DNA of 64,000 bases. It comes from Pollenia angustigena (taxonomy: Eukaryota; Arthropoda; Insecta; Diptera; Polleniidae). The translations under genes and the position numbers were made by a program. Shown piece by piece: positions 35,295 to 46,860 of this stretch (position 1 is the first letter of the stretch; each line of letters opens with the position of its first letter). The notes beneath the pieces were generated by a model, which searched no databases, was not told the origin of the DNA, and saw only the letters and a program-made list of their open reading frames with translations. The stretch lies in assembly GCA_930367215.1 (NCBI GenBank), contig OV884058.1:197426208-197490207 (forward strand), written 5' to 3'.

Positions 35295-35800
35295 CTAGGG
35301 CTGCGATTTCCATGAAAATTCATGTTTTTTGTCAATAGTCTAAGAACGATGTCGACCATTTATCTTTCCGAATCATTAAATTTGCGTTGAAATGGCATCG
35401 ATTTGTTTTTGCATATTGTTGCATATGTTCGTGAAAATGCATATGTTAGCATACTTAGGTTTTAAATGCATAATTTTCTCATGATTTCGACAAAAGATCC
35501 ATATATTTTAAACCGATGCAGCCCCTTACATGGTTAAGAATTCCAATGGGTTTAAAATATTATATCCAAAACTGTTATAAGTTACTTTCTTGGCACATGG
35601 GTTATACCGCGTTGCAGAGGATATTAGAAGCCAATTCGATAATATTACACCTCAGCCAGTAGTAACAAGATTGGACTTGGCTAGATACTTTAGAATTATA
35701 TTCAAAAAACTTTAAGTATTTTAAGAATGTTTGAAGAACTTGTTAATTAAGATGATTATGAAAGGAAAATAAATATTAAATTTAATGCCAATTAGCATTT
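35295..35800 (+). pseudogene. hAT transposase fragment
   Basis: Starts at an AGGGCTGCGATTTCCATG block that also occurs inverted near 42290. In the frame from about 35512: DAAPYMVK, then after changes FLAHGLYRVAEDIRSQFDNI, the [14 protein letters not shown] block of hAT transposases. An internal deletion joins this to TPQPVVTR (the QPVLTRWG block), followed by KNVIEELV-like sequence. Stops and the deletion make it inactive. It aligns well with the minus-strand relic at 39705-40221. Confidence 0.75.
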
Positions 35801-36081
35801 GTATTTTCCAACTTCGGATATATTGAAACAATAACTTATTAGGAGAGATTTAGTTCACTTACAACTCAAGTGTAATAAATAAATACTGCAGAAAGTAAAA
35901 TTAACAATGTGGAAGGAAGAAAAACCCAACAAATAAAAAAAAAATTAAATATTTTTGATCTCACTGGAATCAAAGTGTGATCTGAAAATAAATTCATTAA
36001 AAATGCATTGACATTCTTCAAGTACAAGACAAAGTTTTACTTTCAATAAAACGATTTTTTATTGAAATGTTTTAAGTTTTT

Positions 36082-36535
36082 AGTGCTAATAGTGTTTGTG
36101 TAGAAAATCATTAACAAAAATAACGTTTCCCTGTTAGTCATCTTTCGAACACAAAAATATTACTGTTTTTATCAAACACAACAAAAGATGTGAACATTTA
36201 ATTCCGTTCGGTTTATTTTGAAAATCCACAAACTTCAATGTGTTTGGTTCGGCTCGTTAATGTTCGTCGCTTTTGGCTGGTAAAAAAACATTTTTACAAA
36301 AACAAAACACACACACGAAAAAAACATTATAGAACAATAAAATATAATGTTTGTCTACAGTATCACTACAATTGTTCTGTTTTTTTACGAAGAACCGAAC
36401 GTTATATAATAATAGGTTACGAACGGTATTAAGTTACGAACGGTATTAAGGGTTGTGTATGTCTACACAATCACTAAAAAAATAGATATCGTTCCTGGGT
36501 GTGTGAGCCGAACGTTAAATAATGTACGAACACTG
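36082..36535. mobile_element. hAT-like non-autonomous element, copy B (5' truncated)
   Basis: Begins inside the family at AGTGCTAATAGTGTTTGTG and runs to GTACGAACACTG at 36535, with ACGAACGGTATTAAG duplicated at about 36419-36450. It lies inside the 34859-36715 element. Confidence 0.8.
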
Positions 36536-36750
36536 ATATAAATAAATTTTTTTTTTTTTTTTTGTTTGAATTACTTAATTTCATTGTAATACCGATATAT
36601 ACCGTTATAAAAGTTGCTATAACGGTAAACCTATACCGATATAGTTATAATACCGATACCGAAATAAAGAAATGTTTAATACCGATACCGGAATTCGTTT
36701 CGGTATCCAACCTTGATTTCAACAAATTCTCGGTTTAAATGTCTAGCAAT

Positions 36751-37477
36751 TAGTGCTGGGATACTATCGATATTTTCTACTATCGATATTTTCTACTATC
36801 GATATTTATCGATAGTTCAGATTTCACTATCGATATTACTATCGACTGAATGTTTGTACTTGTGCAGGAAAACTTTAATTATTTTTTATAAGGCTACAGT
36901 CCGTTGTTTTTATCGCTTTATTAAATGTATGAGACGTTTGTATATACGGACGTTATTTTAGAAGGCAGGTTTTCAAAAATGCATAAGTACCTTTCTGAAA
37001 GAACCGAATTAACAGGGACTAAAAGATATATCATTGCAACTTTAAAAAATTTTCTAAATTCTAAATCCAAAAAGGTAATCAATCTAGCGGACTTATCCTC
37101 TAATGGTCGTTCATTGTTTTTTCCATGCTCGCAATTGGATTTGCATTTTTTTACAACATTACAAAAATATTTGACATTTCAGTCCCTAATAAACATGTAC
37201 AAATTTCGACTTAAAGGCCTTTAATTAGCAGTAAAAAGCACTACTAAGCAATCCATACCACTTGCCATTCTTGTTGTTTGTATTCATTTCTGTAATTCAG
37301 CGCGAATTAATAAAAACAAGTAAAAATTTGCATCAAAAAAATATGTGTGTATAGCTGCTGTTAGATGTCTTCATATCTGTATTTTAAATAATAATAATAT
37401 CGATATTGATATTTTGTCTATCGATATTTTAAGACTACCGATAATATCGATAGTCTATCGATAGTTTCCCAGCACTA
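36751..37477. mobile_element. hAT element packed with TATCGATA
   Basis: Ends TAGTGCTGGGA and TCCCAGCACTA (inverted apart from a short variation) with a perfect 8-bp duplication CTAGCAAT (36743-36750, 37478-37485). Nine exact TATCGATA palindromes: five within about 36764-36836 and four within 37398-37464. TATCGATA is the fly DRE site bound by DREF. The interior frame 36925-37224 (99 codons) has no recognised domain. Confidence 0.95.
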
Positions 37478-37485
37478 CTAGCAAT

Positions 37486-38078
37486 CAGACCACCAAGTTC
37501 AATGTATTCAATGTTTTAAAAATTGGTTATTTTAATTTACAATTTTGAAATTTTTTAGTATGATCTCAGAATTTTTAGAACTTTTGATCTTAAAATTGCT
37601 TTTAAGCGTTTAAATTACAAACTTTGCTAGAAAGCCCGAATTTTTCTTTTAAATTTATCGAATTTTTTTAATTTAATATCTTAATTTACACAAAAAACTT
37701 GTTTTAGTACAAAAAAATTTCATTTAATTTGTTTTTATTTAAATACCGGCCGGTATGGTTTATGTATTGCATTTTATTGATTTTTTGTTGTTGCTGCTAC
37801 CTTTATATACAAGTTTTCAACTCAACATATGTGTATGTATTCATATGAAAATATGTAGTTGTTCATATTTATATGTATACATACATAAGTAAATCTTAAC
37901 ATATGAATGTATATGAACGTATTCACACAAATGTTATGTATACCTTTATGTATTAACAAACAATGCAAACACACTCACATGTACGAGTAAATAAACAAAA
38001 AATACTTTCATGCAATTAAAATTGTATACAGCAATAAAACACAATAACAGTAGAACAGGGATACATTTAACCAAGAAG
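37486..38078. other. no gene; ATGTATGT-type microsatellite tracts
   Basis: AT-rich with dispersed CATATG and GTATGTAT runs at about 37820-37990. Confidence 0.5.
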
Positions 38079-38872
38079 CAGTGTTCGAAAACAAACACTT
38101 AATATCGCTCCTTAGTGTTCGGTTCGGTAGATTTCTGGAAAACACAAAAGCTAATAGTGTTTGTGTAGAAAATCATTAAAAAAATAATGTTTCCCTGTTA
38201 GTCATCTTTCGAACACAAAAATAATACTTTTTTTTATCAAACTCAAAAAAAGGTGAGTACATTTTATTCCGTTCGGTTTTTCTAAAACCACAAACTTCAT
38301 TGTGTTCGGTTCGGCTCAGTAATGTTCGTTCCTTTTGGCTGGTAAAAAAAACCAAATATTTTTTACAAAAACAAAATACACATACAAAAAAAAACAAAAA
38401 GCCAGCAAAATAATTTTACACAAACAAAACATATACACATTGTATGCAAAAAAAAAATGTTATGACATACACAATCCAACACCCTAAGCAACTGTTTTTG
38501 TTTTTAAAATATGGTGAGCGGGCAAAAGCAAAACCATACAATATCAGTTACACTCATTCTCTCATTTATATCAGTAGTAACAGATAAATATCTGGTGTAT
38601 CTGTTTCAACAATACTTACTGATACACTCGTGCGGTCTTTAATACACAATACACACACAATCTGTTCGTGGTGCGGTTATTGCTTAAATTTTTTGTTTGT
38701 TCATTTCTTTATCAGTGTAAAAGAAAAGAAACACTATAGAAAATTTAAATATAATGTTTTTCTACAGTATCACTACAATTGTTCTGTTTTTTAAACGAAG
38801 AACAGAACATTGTATAATGTTTGGCTCTTTCTTGAAAATAGTCACGGACGATATTAAGGGTTGCGTTCGGGC
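38079..38872. mobile_element. hAT-like non-autonomous element, copy C (3' truncated)
   Basis: Intact left terminus CAGTGTTCGAAAAC and all interior family landmarks up to ATTAAGGGTTGCGTTCGG. The expected right end is absent: sequence passes directly into a Jockey retrotransposon at about 38873. Confidence 0.8.
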
Positions 38873-39704
38873 CAACAAGCCCGAGCACACATAATTCTAC
38901 GTTTGCAGAGGACACAGCATTTATGTGTTAAGCAGGACCCTAAAGTTGCATCGCAGCACTTACAGTCCGACATCAATGAACTAGAAGCCTGGCTAGAAAA
39001 ATGGAAAATAAAGGTTAACCCGGCTAAATGTGCTCACTTAACTTTCACGCTCAGAAGACAAACGTGCCCTGCTGTAAAAATAAATAACATCACTGTTCCG
39101 GTAGAAAGCCATGTTAAATACTTGGGAATTCATATAGATAGACGCTTGACCTGGTCTCGTCATATTGAAGCGAAAATAGCGGCTATGAAACCTAAAGCAG
39201 CTCAACTATATTCGCTAATCGGTCGAAACTCAAACTTATCCTTAGACAACAAAGTTCTCTTATACAAGTCTATCATAAAACCAATATGGACATATGGCAT
39301 CCAATTATGGGGTACTGCATGCGCATCAAACATCCAGAAGCTACAAAGAAGACAGTCTAGGATATTACGGCAAATTGTCTGCGCCCCATGGTATATACGT
39401 AATGACATTATCCACAGAGAGCTTAACATCGCCACCATCCAGGAAGAAATTAAAAAGTATTCAGTCAAAAACATAGATAAACTAATGGCCCATCCCAACT
39501 ACTCGGGATCTAATAAAGTTCGAAGGTCACCGTAGGCTGAAAAGATCCGACACTTTGAGCCTAGCAGGCTTGTTTTGACACTTGAATGCAAATTATTAGC
39601 GGTTAAATTGGTAACAACTAACAAATACAAATAAGAATTAGGATTAAGCTTTGAATACATATTGTAATTTTCGACAAGAAAGATTCAATAAAAAAAAAAA
39701 AAAA
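38873..39704 (+). pseudogene. Jockey-clade LINE, 5'-truncated, poly-A tailed
   Basis: Starts at the reverse-transcriptase active site, read as TFAEDTAFMC, so the FADD motif has become FAED. After a frameshift a 200-residue stretch is open: DPKVASQHLQSDINELEAW, WKIKVNPAKCAHLTF, VKYLGIHIDRRLTW, SIIKPIWTYGIQLWGTA, the thumb and C-terminal part of Jockey ORF2. The stop at 39535 is followed by a 3' UTR and a poly-A at 39690-39704. 5' truncation is usual for LINE insertion; no target duplication was found. Confidence 0.9.
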
Positions 39705-40221
39705 TTAGTTATTGTTTCACCAATATATCTGAATTTGGAAAATTTTGATGTTATTTAAATTTAATATTTCTTTAGCTTTTTTTATTGCATAAGCATCGGT
39801 AGCAACAAGTTCTTCAATAACATTCTTAAATTGCTAAAAGTTTTTTGTTAATACTGGCTGCAATGGTGACGCTACCAAGAGATAAATTTCATTAAAAATT
39901 GCAGCTCGTGAAGGAGCCTTTAAAAATATTTGTTCCCGTATGAAACCAATAAATCAGTCTTAGCGAATAGGCTTCTAATTTCCTCTGCAACTCGGTGTAA
40001 CCCATGTGCCAAGCAAGTAACATGTAACTGTTTTGGATAAATTGTTTTAGGACAATTGGCAGCCTTAACCATGTCGAAATCCTGTATTTTAAGCAGAGCT
40101 CAAAAACTTTATTAAATGATTTTGAAAAAAAAATGTTAAAGATTTTTTTTTTTTACAATTTGGATAACTTTTTTTATAATATGGAAATTCAAAAATATAT
40201 CACTCAAATATATTAAAATAT

Positions 40222-42122
40222 TTTTTTTTTCATTATTTATTTATTGAATCTTCATATATTAAATATGAACTAACAATAATTAATCAAATCTTAACCTAAT
40301 ATTATTTTTTGTCCTGCCAGTGCCAGACAAAAGTTTTCTTCATCGCGGGTTCTGTTCACTTTTATAGGTGTTTATCGTTCATCTAATTGGACAAATGCCG
40401 CAGTGTCTCTTCTTCTTAAGCGAGTGTGGCCGCTATCATTTAAAATATTTCGTGCTAGTGGGTTCGGGTGCAATTCGAGCCTTTTTAAGTATTTTACTGC
40501 ATATTTCGTAATCATAGTTTTAACTAATGGAACATTGAGATCCTTGTGAATATTTGAGTTTTTTTAACATACCAAGGGGCAGCTGTGATTATTCGAAGTA
40601 GTTTATTTTGGCGCCTTTGAATTTTTTCGATATTAGAGGCCGAGGCAGTGCCCCATAACTGAATACCATAGCACCAGATTGGCTTTAAGATGGAGTTGTA
40701 AAGAAGAAGTTTGCAGTCGAGACTAAGGACAGAGTTTCTTCCAATAAGCCAATGAATTTGGATGGCTTTTAGTTTCATTTGAGTTAATTTTGCCTCTATA
40801 TGGCTTTTCCACGTTAAACGACGATCTAGAGAATACCGAGGTATTTTACATGCGAATTTTGAGGTATTATTTGATTATTGATTTTAATAGGGGGGCATGA
40901 TTCCCGACGCAAGGTGAATGAACGCATTTTTGCTCATTGACCTCTATCCTCCATTGCTTTAACCATAGTTCGAGTTGAAATATATGATCCTGTAGGTATC
41001 GAGATGCTTCTTGACGGTTTTCGTGCACGCTCAAAAAAGCTGTATCATCAGCAAATGTTGAAGTTTGTGTGTAGTTGTTTGTTGGCATATCCGAGGTATA
41101 TATTAAGTATAAAAGTGGGCCCAGGATGCTTCCCTGAGGGACTCCAGCGTCAATTTGCTGAGGAGAGCTTTAATAATCACCTTCTTTAATAATAAACTTT
41201 CGACCGACTAAGTAGCTTTCTAACAGCTTGTGTGTGTTTACTGGTAAGTTTAGCTTCAATTTATGTAATAAGCCTTCATGCCAGACTTTATCGAAAGCTT
41301 GAGAAACATCGATGAAGAGAGCGGAACAATATTTTTTTTCTTCAAAGGCTTTTCTTATTGCGTTTACTATTCGATGGGTTTGCTCAATTGTGCTGTGTTC
41401 TCTTCTAAAGCCGAATTGGTGGTTAGGAATACATCTATTATCATTTAAAACTGGGGTTAATTTTGACGCTAACAGCTTCTCAAACAGCTTTGATATATTA
41501 GAAAGTAAGCTTATAGGCCTATATGACTCAACTTTTGTGTGATCCTTTCCAGGTTAAGGTATCATGGTGACTAAGGAGACCTTCCACTTTTGAGGACAGT
41601 ATTCAAGGCGTAAAATAGCTCCAAAAGCATTTTGTTGCTAATCTTGTCAAAACCAGGAGCCTTCTTGGGGTTTAAATCACAAATAGCCTTTTCGATTTAT
41701 CTTCTCAGCAACAGGTGGTAACTCGACCGCAATATCGTGAGATATATTTGGGGTAAATACGTTTTTGAAATGATTGACAAACAGATTTCCTTTTTCAACA
41801 TCATTTCTTGCCCAACTTCCATTCAAGTTTCTTAATGGTGGTTTAGAGACAACTGGCCTTTTGAGATTTCTAGCTGCACGCCATAATGAGTAGTCTGATT
41901 GTGGGGTTGCATCAAGTTCCTTAAGATATTTTTCCAGAGAAGCCGTTTTCTTAGTCTGCAGTAACTTTCTTAGTCTTTTTGTACACTCTTTAAGTAAGTT
42001 CTTAAGTTGAGGGGATCTGTGCAATTGCCACTCTCTTCGAGCCCTCCTTTTTTCAGACAAAAGATGCTCGACATCTGTGGAATATATTTTAATAGTTTTT
42101 GTTTTTTTGGGGGCAAAAAAAC
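40222..42122 (-). mobile_element. Jockey-clade LINE, 5'-truncated, 12-bp target duplication
   Basis: Minus-strand insertion with a T-run (its A-tail) at 40221-40230 and a matching duplication ATATTAAAATAT on each side (40210-40221, 42123-42134). About 1.9 kb, holding the middle and end of ORF2. It sits inside the hAT relic. Confidence 0.85.
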
Positions 42123-42138
42123 ATATTAAAATATGCAA
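40524..42138 (-). pseudogene. Jockey ORF2 reverse transcriptase, broken
   Basis: In order on the minus strand: pre-RT linker (41677-42080, with LLSEKRRARREWQLHRSPQL), palm motif ALFIDVSQAFDKVW near 41300-41340, GVPQGSILGPLLYLIY near 41090-41150, the active site TFADDTAFLS at about 41030-41057 with both aspartates intact, then LWLKQWRIEVN and IGRNSVLSLDCKLLLY...IQLWGTASASN (40600-40760). A stop (GDY-stop-SSPQQ) lies just before the GVPQG block, and there are several frame changes. No endonuclease domain remains. It is related to, but clearly diverged from, the 38.9-kb fragment. Confidence 0.9.
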
Positions 42139-42361
42139 AAATATTCATTTAAAACTAAAATATGCAAAAATATGCATTTTTATTAATATATGCAACAATA
42201 AGGAAAAACAAATCGATGCAATTTTAACGTAAATTTAATGACTCGGAAAGATAATTAGTCGACATGCATTTGCATGGAAATCGCATCCATATTCATAAGA
42301 AAAATAAGTAGACAGTTGTCTGGTACTTTTTTGATTTACTTTCACTTCTTTCTTTTAGGCC

Positions 42362-42492
42362 TGGAACATAATGAATAGTTGTAGCTGAAGCTGACGAATG
42401 CTCTGTAGCGCAACATAGTTCAAAATTTAGAATTTTCCGCTTCAACTGCAACTGCAACGGCTACTACAACTACTTATTCTGTTGACACTTAT
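42362..42492. mobile_element. candidate 130-bp foldback MITE
   Basis: GAACATAATGAATAGTTGTA and TACAACTACTTATTCTGTTG are inverted, with GCTGAAGC/GCTTCAACTGC further in. The duplication is unclear. Confidence 0.55.
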
Positions 42493-43500
42493 TAGAAACT
42501 GACGTTTTAAATTATGACAGCTTGCAGCGTTATTCGTAACGTTGTACAACAGCGTTAACCTTAACTTAACCCCACTTCCTTCTCCACACCGTTGCTAACA
42601 AACAAAAAGGGACGTAGTAAAATCCCTCATGTGAATTGCGTTGTAGAAATAAAGATTATACCAAATTCGTCAATTATCTAAAAAATACAAATTTAAATTT
42701 GCTACTCTTTCTTAATTCGAACGTTAAATGGGCGAAAATCGAACCTATTTTTGGTACACTTTTTTTACAAAACGTTTTCCTCTATTAACTTACATATGGG
42801 TAAATCCAAAATGTTGAACGTGACAGTCGTACGCATCAAAAATGCAATAAAATTTGAAACAACAAAGAAAGCACTGTTATCTATGCTAAAGTTTATGAAG
42901 GGCGCGATTCTAGGCCAAAGATAATGGCAAAAAAAGTAGCGGTTCGAACGTGAAAAAACAGAAGTAGTTTTTTTGGCCATGTATAAAAAGGTGTAATTCA
43001 GCGAAACTTGGCACAATTTTTTAATCAAACTACTTTCAGAATTTTACGTAGCAATGGAACATTAAAATGTCTTTGGTTTGATTCCAAAATCTTCTATATT
43101 TTCTTTTTTTTAAGCCAAAATCTGGATCGATACGTGACATTTCGAACGTGAAATTTTTTCCATAATAATTTAATTGAATAATGATTAAAATAAAATAAAA
43201 ATTTACCGTTAATCCAAATAACATATTTCTCTTTGAACTCTTCCTTAGATTACAGACCATGTAAGAAATTTTTTTTGGAATAATTTTTATCAAATATCAC
43301 CTCTTTTGAGGAAGATAATATTAAAGAAAATATACAATAAAACATTCTCAAAAATAAGAAATTAGTTTGCACAACTTTGCAGTCTGAACAAATTTTTGGG
43401 TAAATTTATAAAATTAGTAAAATCTTAATATTTCTCTATAATAATATCGTAAAATAATCAGCTTTTAATAACTTTTAAATTTTCCGTATGGTGGACCTTT
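42493..43500. other. no feature recognised
   Basis: Non-coding AT-rich sequence. GAACGTGAAA appears twice (about 42947, 43145) without wider similarity. Confidence 0.5.
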
Positions 43501-43509
43501 GGAAGGATA

Positions 43510-45070
43510 TGCCCATATACGTAATAATATTGAAATTTTTGATACTGCAATGGGGGAAACAAGTATGTATCAAAAAGGTGCTGCATGCAGTGATTTTGAA
43601 TTTTCTATAATATTGAACTAAGAAATATAAAATTATAGGTGCAGGGTCCTGAGTGACTGAGAACCGTTAAGATGAAAAATGTTGATACTTTTATGTTCTT
43701 CAACTGGTTGGTACTTTTTGAAAATGCGTTAATATTGGGATTTGAAACATAAAATTAGACATATGTACATGGTCCTGAATGAATATGTAAGAGGGAGATT
43801 TTGGTACTTTTTCGTCCATCAACTGGTACTTTTTTTGATTTTCGTTAATATTGTACTTAAAACTAAACGTTCAAAGTCCTGATTAAATTAGAATCTTTAA
43901 AAGGAATCTTTTTGGTACTTCTTTGTTCTTTAACTGGTACTTTTAAAATTTTTATTAATACTGAACCTAGAAACATAAAATTCAACATACAGAGTCCATA
44001 GAGATTGAGAAACTATAAAAGAAGAATTTTTGTTACTTTTTCTATTCGCAATTGGTACTTTCTGTTTTTTTTTTATATATTATTGACTAAATTAAGCTTT
44101 TACGAACTTGAATGAAATATAATATATGGACCGGAAATTGGTCCCTCGCCAAATCGCTCCTCAAAGACGAAAAAACACAAATGTTCGATATCTGTTATTT
44201 CATGTAATGGGTGATTTTTTTAAACACATAACATTCAGAAAAATTCCTGAAATTTTTATTTGAATCGATAGTACGGTCCATATAATTTAACGTTTAAAGA
44301 TGAATAAATGCTTCAATGTTGTCTTCCAATGCGTCAATTGAAGCGGGCATGTGTGTATAGACATGACCTTTAACACAGCTCCACAAAAATTAGTCTAAAG
44401 GCGTTAAATCGCACGATCTAGGGGGCCAATTGACCGGTCCCGAACGTGAAATAAAATATTCACCGAACTCGCCTCTGAATAAGTCCATTGTTAAGCGTGT
44501 TGAAACAACATGTCATGCAAGTCAAGCTCAAAAAAAGTTGGATATCATCTCACGGTAGCGCAACCATTCACAGTTACGTTACGATTCGCATCATCTTTGA
44601 AGAAGTACGGTCCAGTGATGCTACCAGCCCATAAACTGTGACTTTTTCTGGATGCATTGGTAGCTCTTGCAATGCTTCTGGCTGATATTCACTCCAAAAT
44701 CGACTATTCTGCTTATTAACGTACCGAATAGCCGCTTCAGTGGGTCGATTAAACTGACCATAAAATGGAAGAAGCGCGCGATGAACTTTCTTAACAGAGC
44801 ACGCATTTTGATAATAAAATTCAATAATTTTCAAGCGTTGTTCGTTTGTAAGACGATTCATGGTTAAATTATAGACCAAACTGAAGATGTTTGACATTGA
44901 AACAAAACACGAAACGTGCGTCAGCTGTTTAAACCAGTGTTGCCAAAAAGATAATAGCTAAAAAATCACCCGATATATGTATGTTTTCTTCAAATTTGCA
45001 TTAATAATTATGATTGAATATCGACCACTAGACAAACACTTGTAATCATAAGCAATTATGTTTTAATATC
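43510..45070. repeat. dispersed repeat with ~150-bp internal units, copy 2
   Basis: Four degenerate units of CTGGTACTTTTTG + TTCGTTAATATTG + AAACATAAAATT + CAGGGTCCTGAGTGA between 43510 and 44110, then the same downstream segment as copy 1 (24880-25880), interrupted by a mariner (44207-44973). The shared tail (TATCGACCACTAGACAAACA) resumes at about 45025. Confidence 0.65.
44207..44973 (-). mobile_element. DD41D mariner, second subfamily, internally deleted
   Basis: The right end TAAAAAATCACCCGA is followed by TA; the left end ATGGGTGATTTTTTTAAA is preceded by TA. On the minus strand the transposase remnant (44861 to about 44290) starts NRLTNEQRLKIIEFYYQN, runs to FYGQFNRPTEAAIR and then jumps to VNKQNSRFWSEYQPEALQEL, losing the linker and first catalytic block. 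Further small deletions remove the WFQQDGATCH motif; WPPRSCDLTPLD is still recognisable. It belongs to the same subfamily as the 52582-53501 copy, whose deletion has different borders. Confidence 0.85.
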
Positions 45071-45592
45071 AATAATTTTATACACAAAGAGTATTTAATA
45101 TTTCAAACTGAGCAAATCGGCCTATTAGCCTCCAGGACCCGATAGAAGTATTCTCTCGATCGAATTAGGGTCTTCGTATGATAGGATTCAACTTATGGTG
45201 ATAAAATTAAGCTAAAATAAAACAAAATAGCCAAAGCGACCTGTTATTTCACCTAGAGCCCATACAAATATGCTTCCAAGATAAAAATTTGGGAAGGATA
45301 GCGCACATATTAGCCTGAAAACAATTGGCCTTTCAATACCACGGTTATGTCTATACATATAATATTCAGTACAACCTTGTTTTTCTTAAGATTGCTATCC
45401 ATGTTTCCATAAAAAAATATTTGTCCTGTAACTCGTGGTAACAACCAAATACACTTCCTACATGCTAACAGAGGAAAGAAATAAGTTACAATAGTAATTT
45501 ATGTTAATATTACAAAAACAAATGATAAGAAATAATAATACGACGTATATGTATGTGAAGTTTGCACAAAAACAATATATCGTTGTCTCAAC
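45071..45592. other. no feature recognised
   Basis: AT-rich, non-coding. Confidence 0.5.
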
Positions 45593-45962
45593 TGCAAACG
45601 GCCCTAACTAACCAAAACTTAAATATCGATTTTTTTTATCCTGATATATTCTATATATCAACACAAATGTCCACAAACAAATTAGCGATTTTATAAACAG
45701 AAAACAAACGGCCCTATCTACGAAAACAGTTACACAATAAAGGCTAAAAGACCAAGAGACTTGAGCACTGAACTTGTGTAGTGTATGGCCAGCATAACTA
45801 GCCGTTTGCGTGATATGCAACATTGTCAATTGCCAAAACAATTTATTTATTGAAGAAAAATAAATTATAAACAGTTTAAGGCAATTTATTAATTTAAATT
45901 ATTTTAAATAATTTTTTGCTTTGCCTGTTAAATTATCGAAATGTTAGATCGGGCCGTTTGCA
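45593..45962. mobile_element. MITE with TGCAAACGGCCC ends
   Basis: TGCAAACGGCCCTAACTAAC at the left and GTTAGATCGGGCCGTTTGCA at the right are inverted. The motif AAACGGCCCTA is repeated internally near 45705. No clear duplication; the minus-strand frame 45608-45841 shows no domain. Confidence 0.75.
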
Positions 45963-46254
45963 TTTAAGATAACCATATACATGTAACGTACATGTGAACA
46001 AAGTGTAAATAGAAAATCATGTGTGAAAAATGTTCTACTATTAAAAACTACTGTGCAGTCAACAAGGCACAGTGGGGTGATATTTCAAAAAGTAGTTTTT
46101 TTATGTTCTCTAAATTTATATAGTAGAATTTTAAGCAAGTTTCAAGTATGGAGCCTTAAATAAAGAATCGACCTACGAAGGGAAAAATTAGGGAATTTTT
46201 AGTACATACAAATTGAGATATTGATAGAAAAAAGGCCATAAGCTCCACGACCCA

Positions 46255-46860
46255 GAGGATCTTTTGTGCAATCTGTATATCTCACCATGTCAGGTTCAAG
46301 CTACTTATAAAGACAATCACCCTTCCTGGTCATAAATTTCAGTTGGGCTCTTCTGTTGTCCCCCACGAAAAATGTCTGTCTGGTAGTCACTAAAGCGGGA
46401 CAGCAGCAGATCAGATGTTTTAGCGTTTCGTCATCAACCTCACAAAATCTGCATACCTTGGTAGTCACATTACCCATTAAAAACTGATGGCATATCAGCC
46501 ACAGTGCGCCGTAAAAACGGCCAACAAGTAGCATAAGTTTCTTCTCCTTAAGCAGAAGTAGCCAGTAGCGTACGGAGCGTCATCGTACCGTCCCCAAAAT
46601 GCGACCGATAGGGATGCCGAAGAAAGGCTCAGGGCCTTTACATGGACAGCGGGCATCCCTGTTTGCCAAGTAGTCAGTCCATTCGTTGCACACATGGGCC
46701 TAATGTCTGGGTACCGGACACAAATTCCAATCATTGTATTTCCCCAGATTGCTGAGCGATGTTAAAAAGTCCATGACTTACCCGGACTTCACATTTAAAG
46801 AAGATATTGCTCTAAGAGCGGCCTGGCTATCTGACATAGAAGTTTAAAAACTTATCATTA
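46255..46860 (-). pseudogene. LINE 3' coding fragment: RNase H and zinc-knuckle tail
   Basis: On the minus strand, about 46840-46640: SDSQAALRAISSLNVKSG, stop, then DFLTSLSNLGKYNDWNLCPV, PRH, and NEWTDYLA, an RNase H-like domain (SDSQAAL carries an expected catalytic D). Then, about 46540-46320: CRFCEVDDETLKHLICCCPAL, the C-x2-C...H...C finger that follows RNase H in I-, R1- and Loner/Outcast-type non-LTR elements. Jockey elements lack RNase H, so this is a third LINE lineage in the window. Stops and frameshifts throughout; 5' truncated. Confidence 0.8.

Larger units (their letters stand above)
34859..36715. mobile_element. hAT-like element with ACCGATACCG arrays
   Basis: Ends CAAAGCTGG and CCAACCTTG are inverted with two mismatches. 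The flanks ATTTTAAC / ATTTCAAC match at 7 of 8 bases. Both arms are rich in ACCGATACCG, ATACCGGTA and ACCGTTATA units (34870-34990, 36585-36705). It contains broken hAT transposase sequence (35295-35800) and a truncated copy of the CAGTGTTCG family (36082-36535). Confidence 0.75.
39705..42310 (-). pseudogene. hAT transposase relic split by a Jockey element
   Basis: On the minus strand 42310-42135 carries GGATGCGATTTCCATGC and conserved non-coding sequence. After the Jockey insertion, 40100-39720 carries coding remnants: [45 protein letters not shown] (frameshifted), LQPVLT, and the FKNVIEELVA...AIKKAKEIL region. These are hAT catalytic-domain blocks in order. The C-terminal dimerisation domain is not seen. 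It is inactive because of stops, frameshifts and the insertion. Confidence 0.75.

Noticed and set aside
36925..37224. 99-codon frame as a captured host exon in the TATCGATA element
   Set aside because: No recognised domain or splice context; one copy only, so no conservation evidence.
39202..39498. Minus-strand frame opposite the Jockey fragment
   Set aside because: Shadow of the plus-strand reverse transcriptase.
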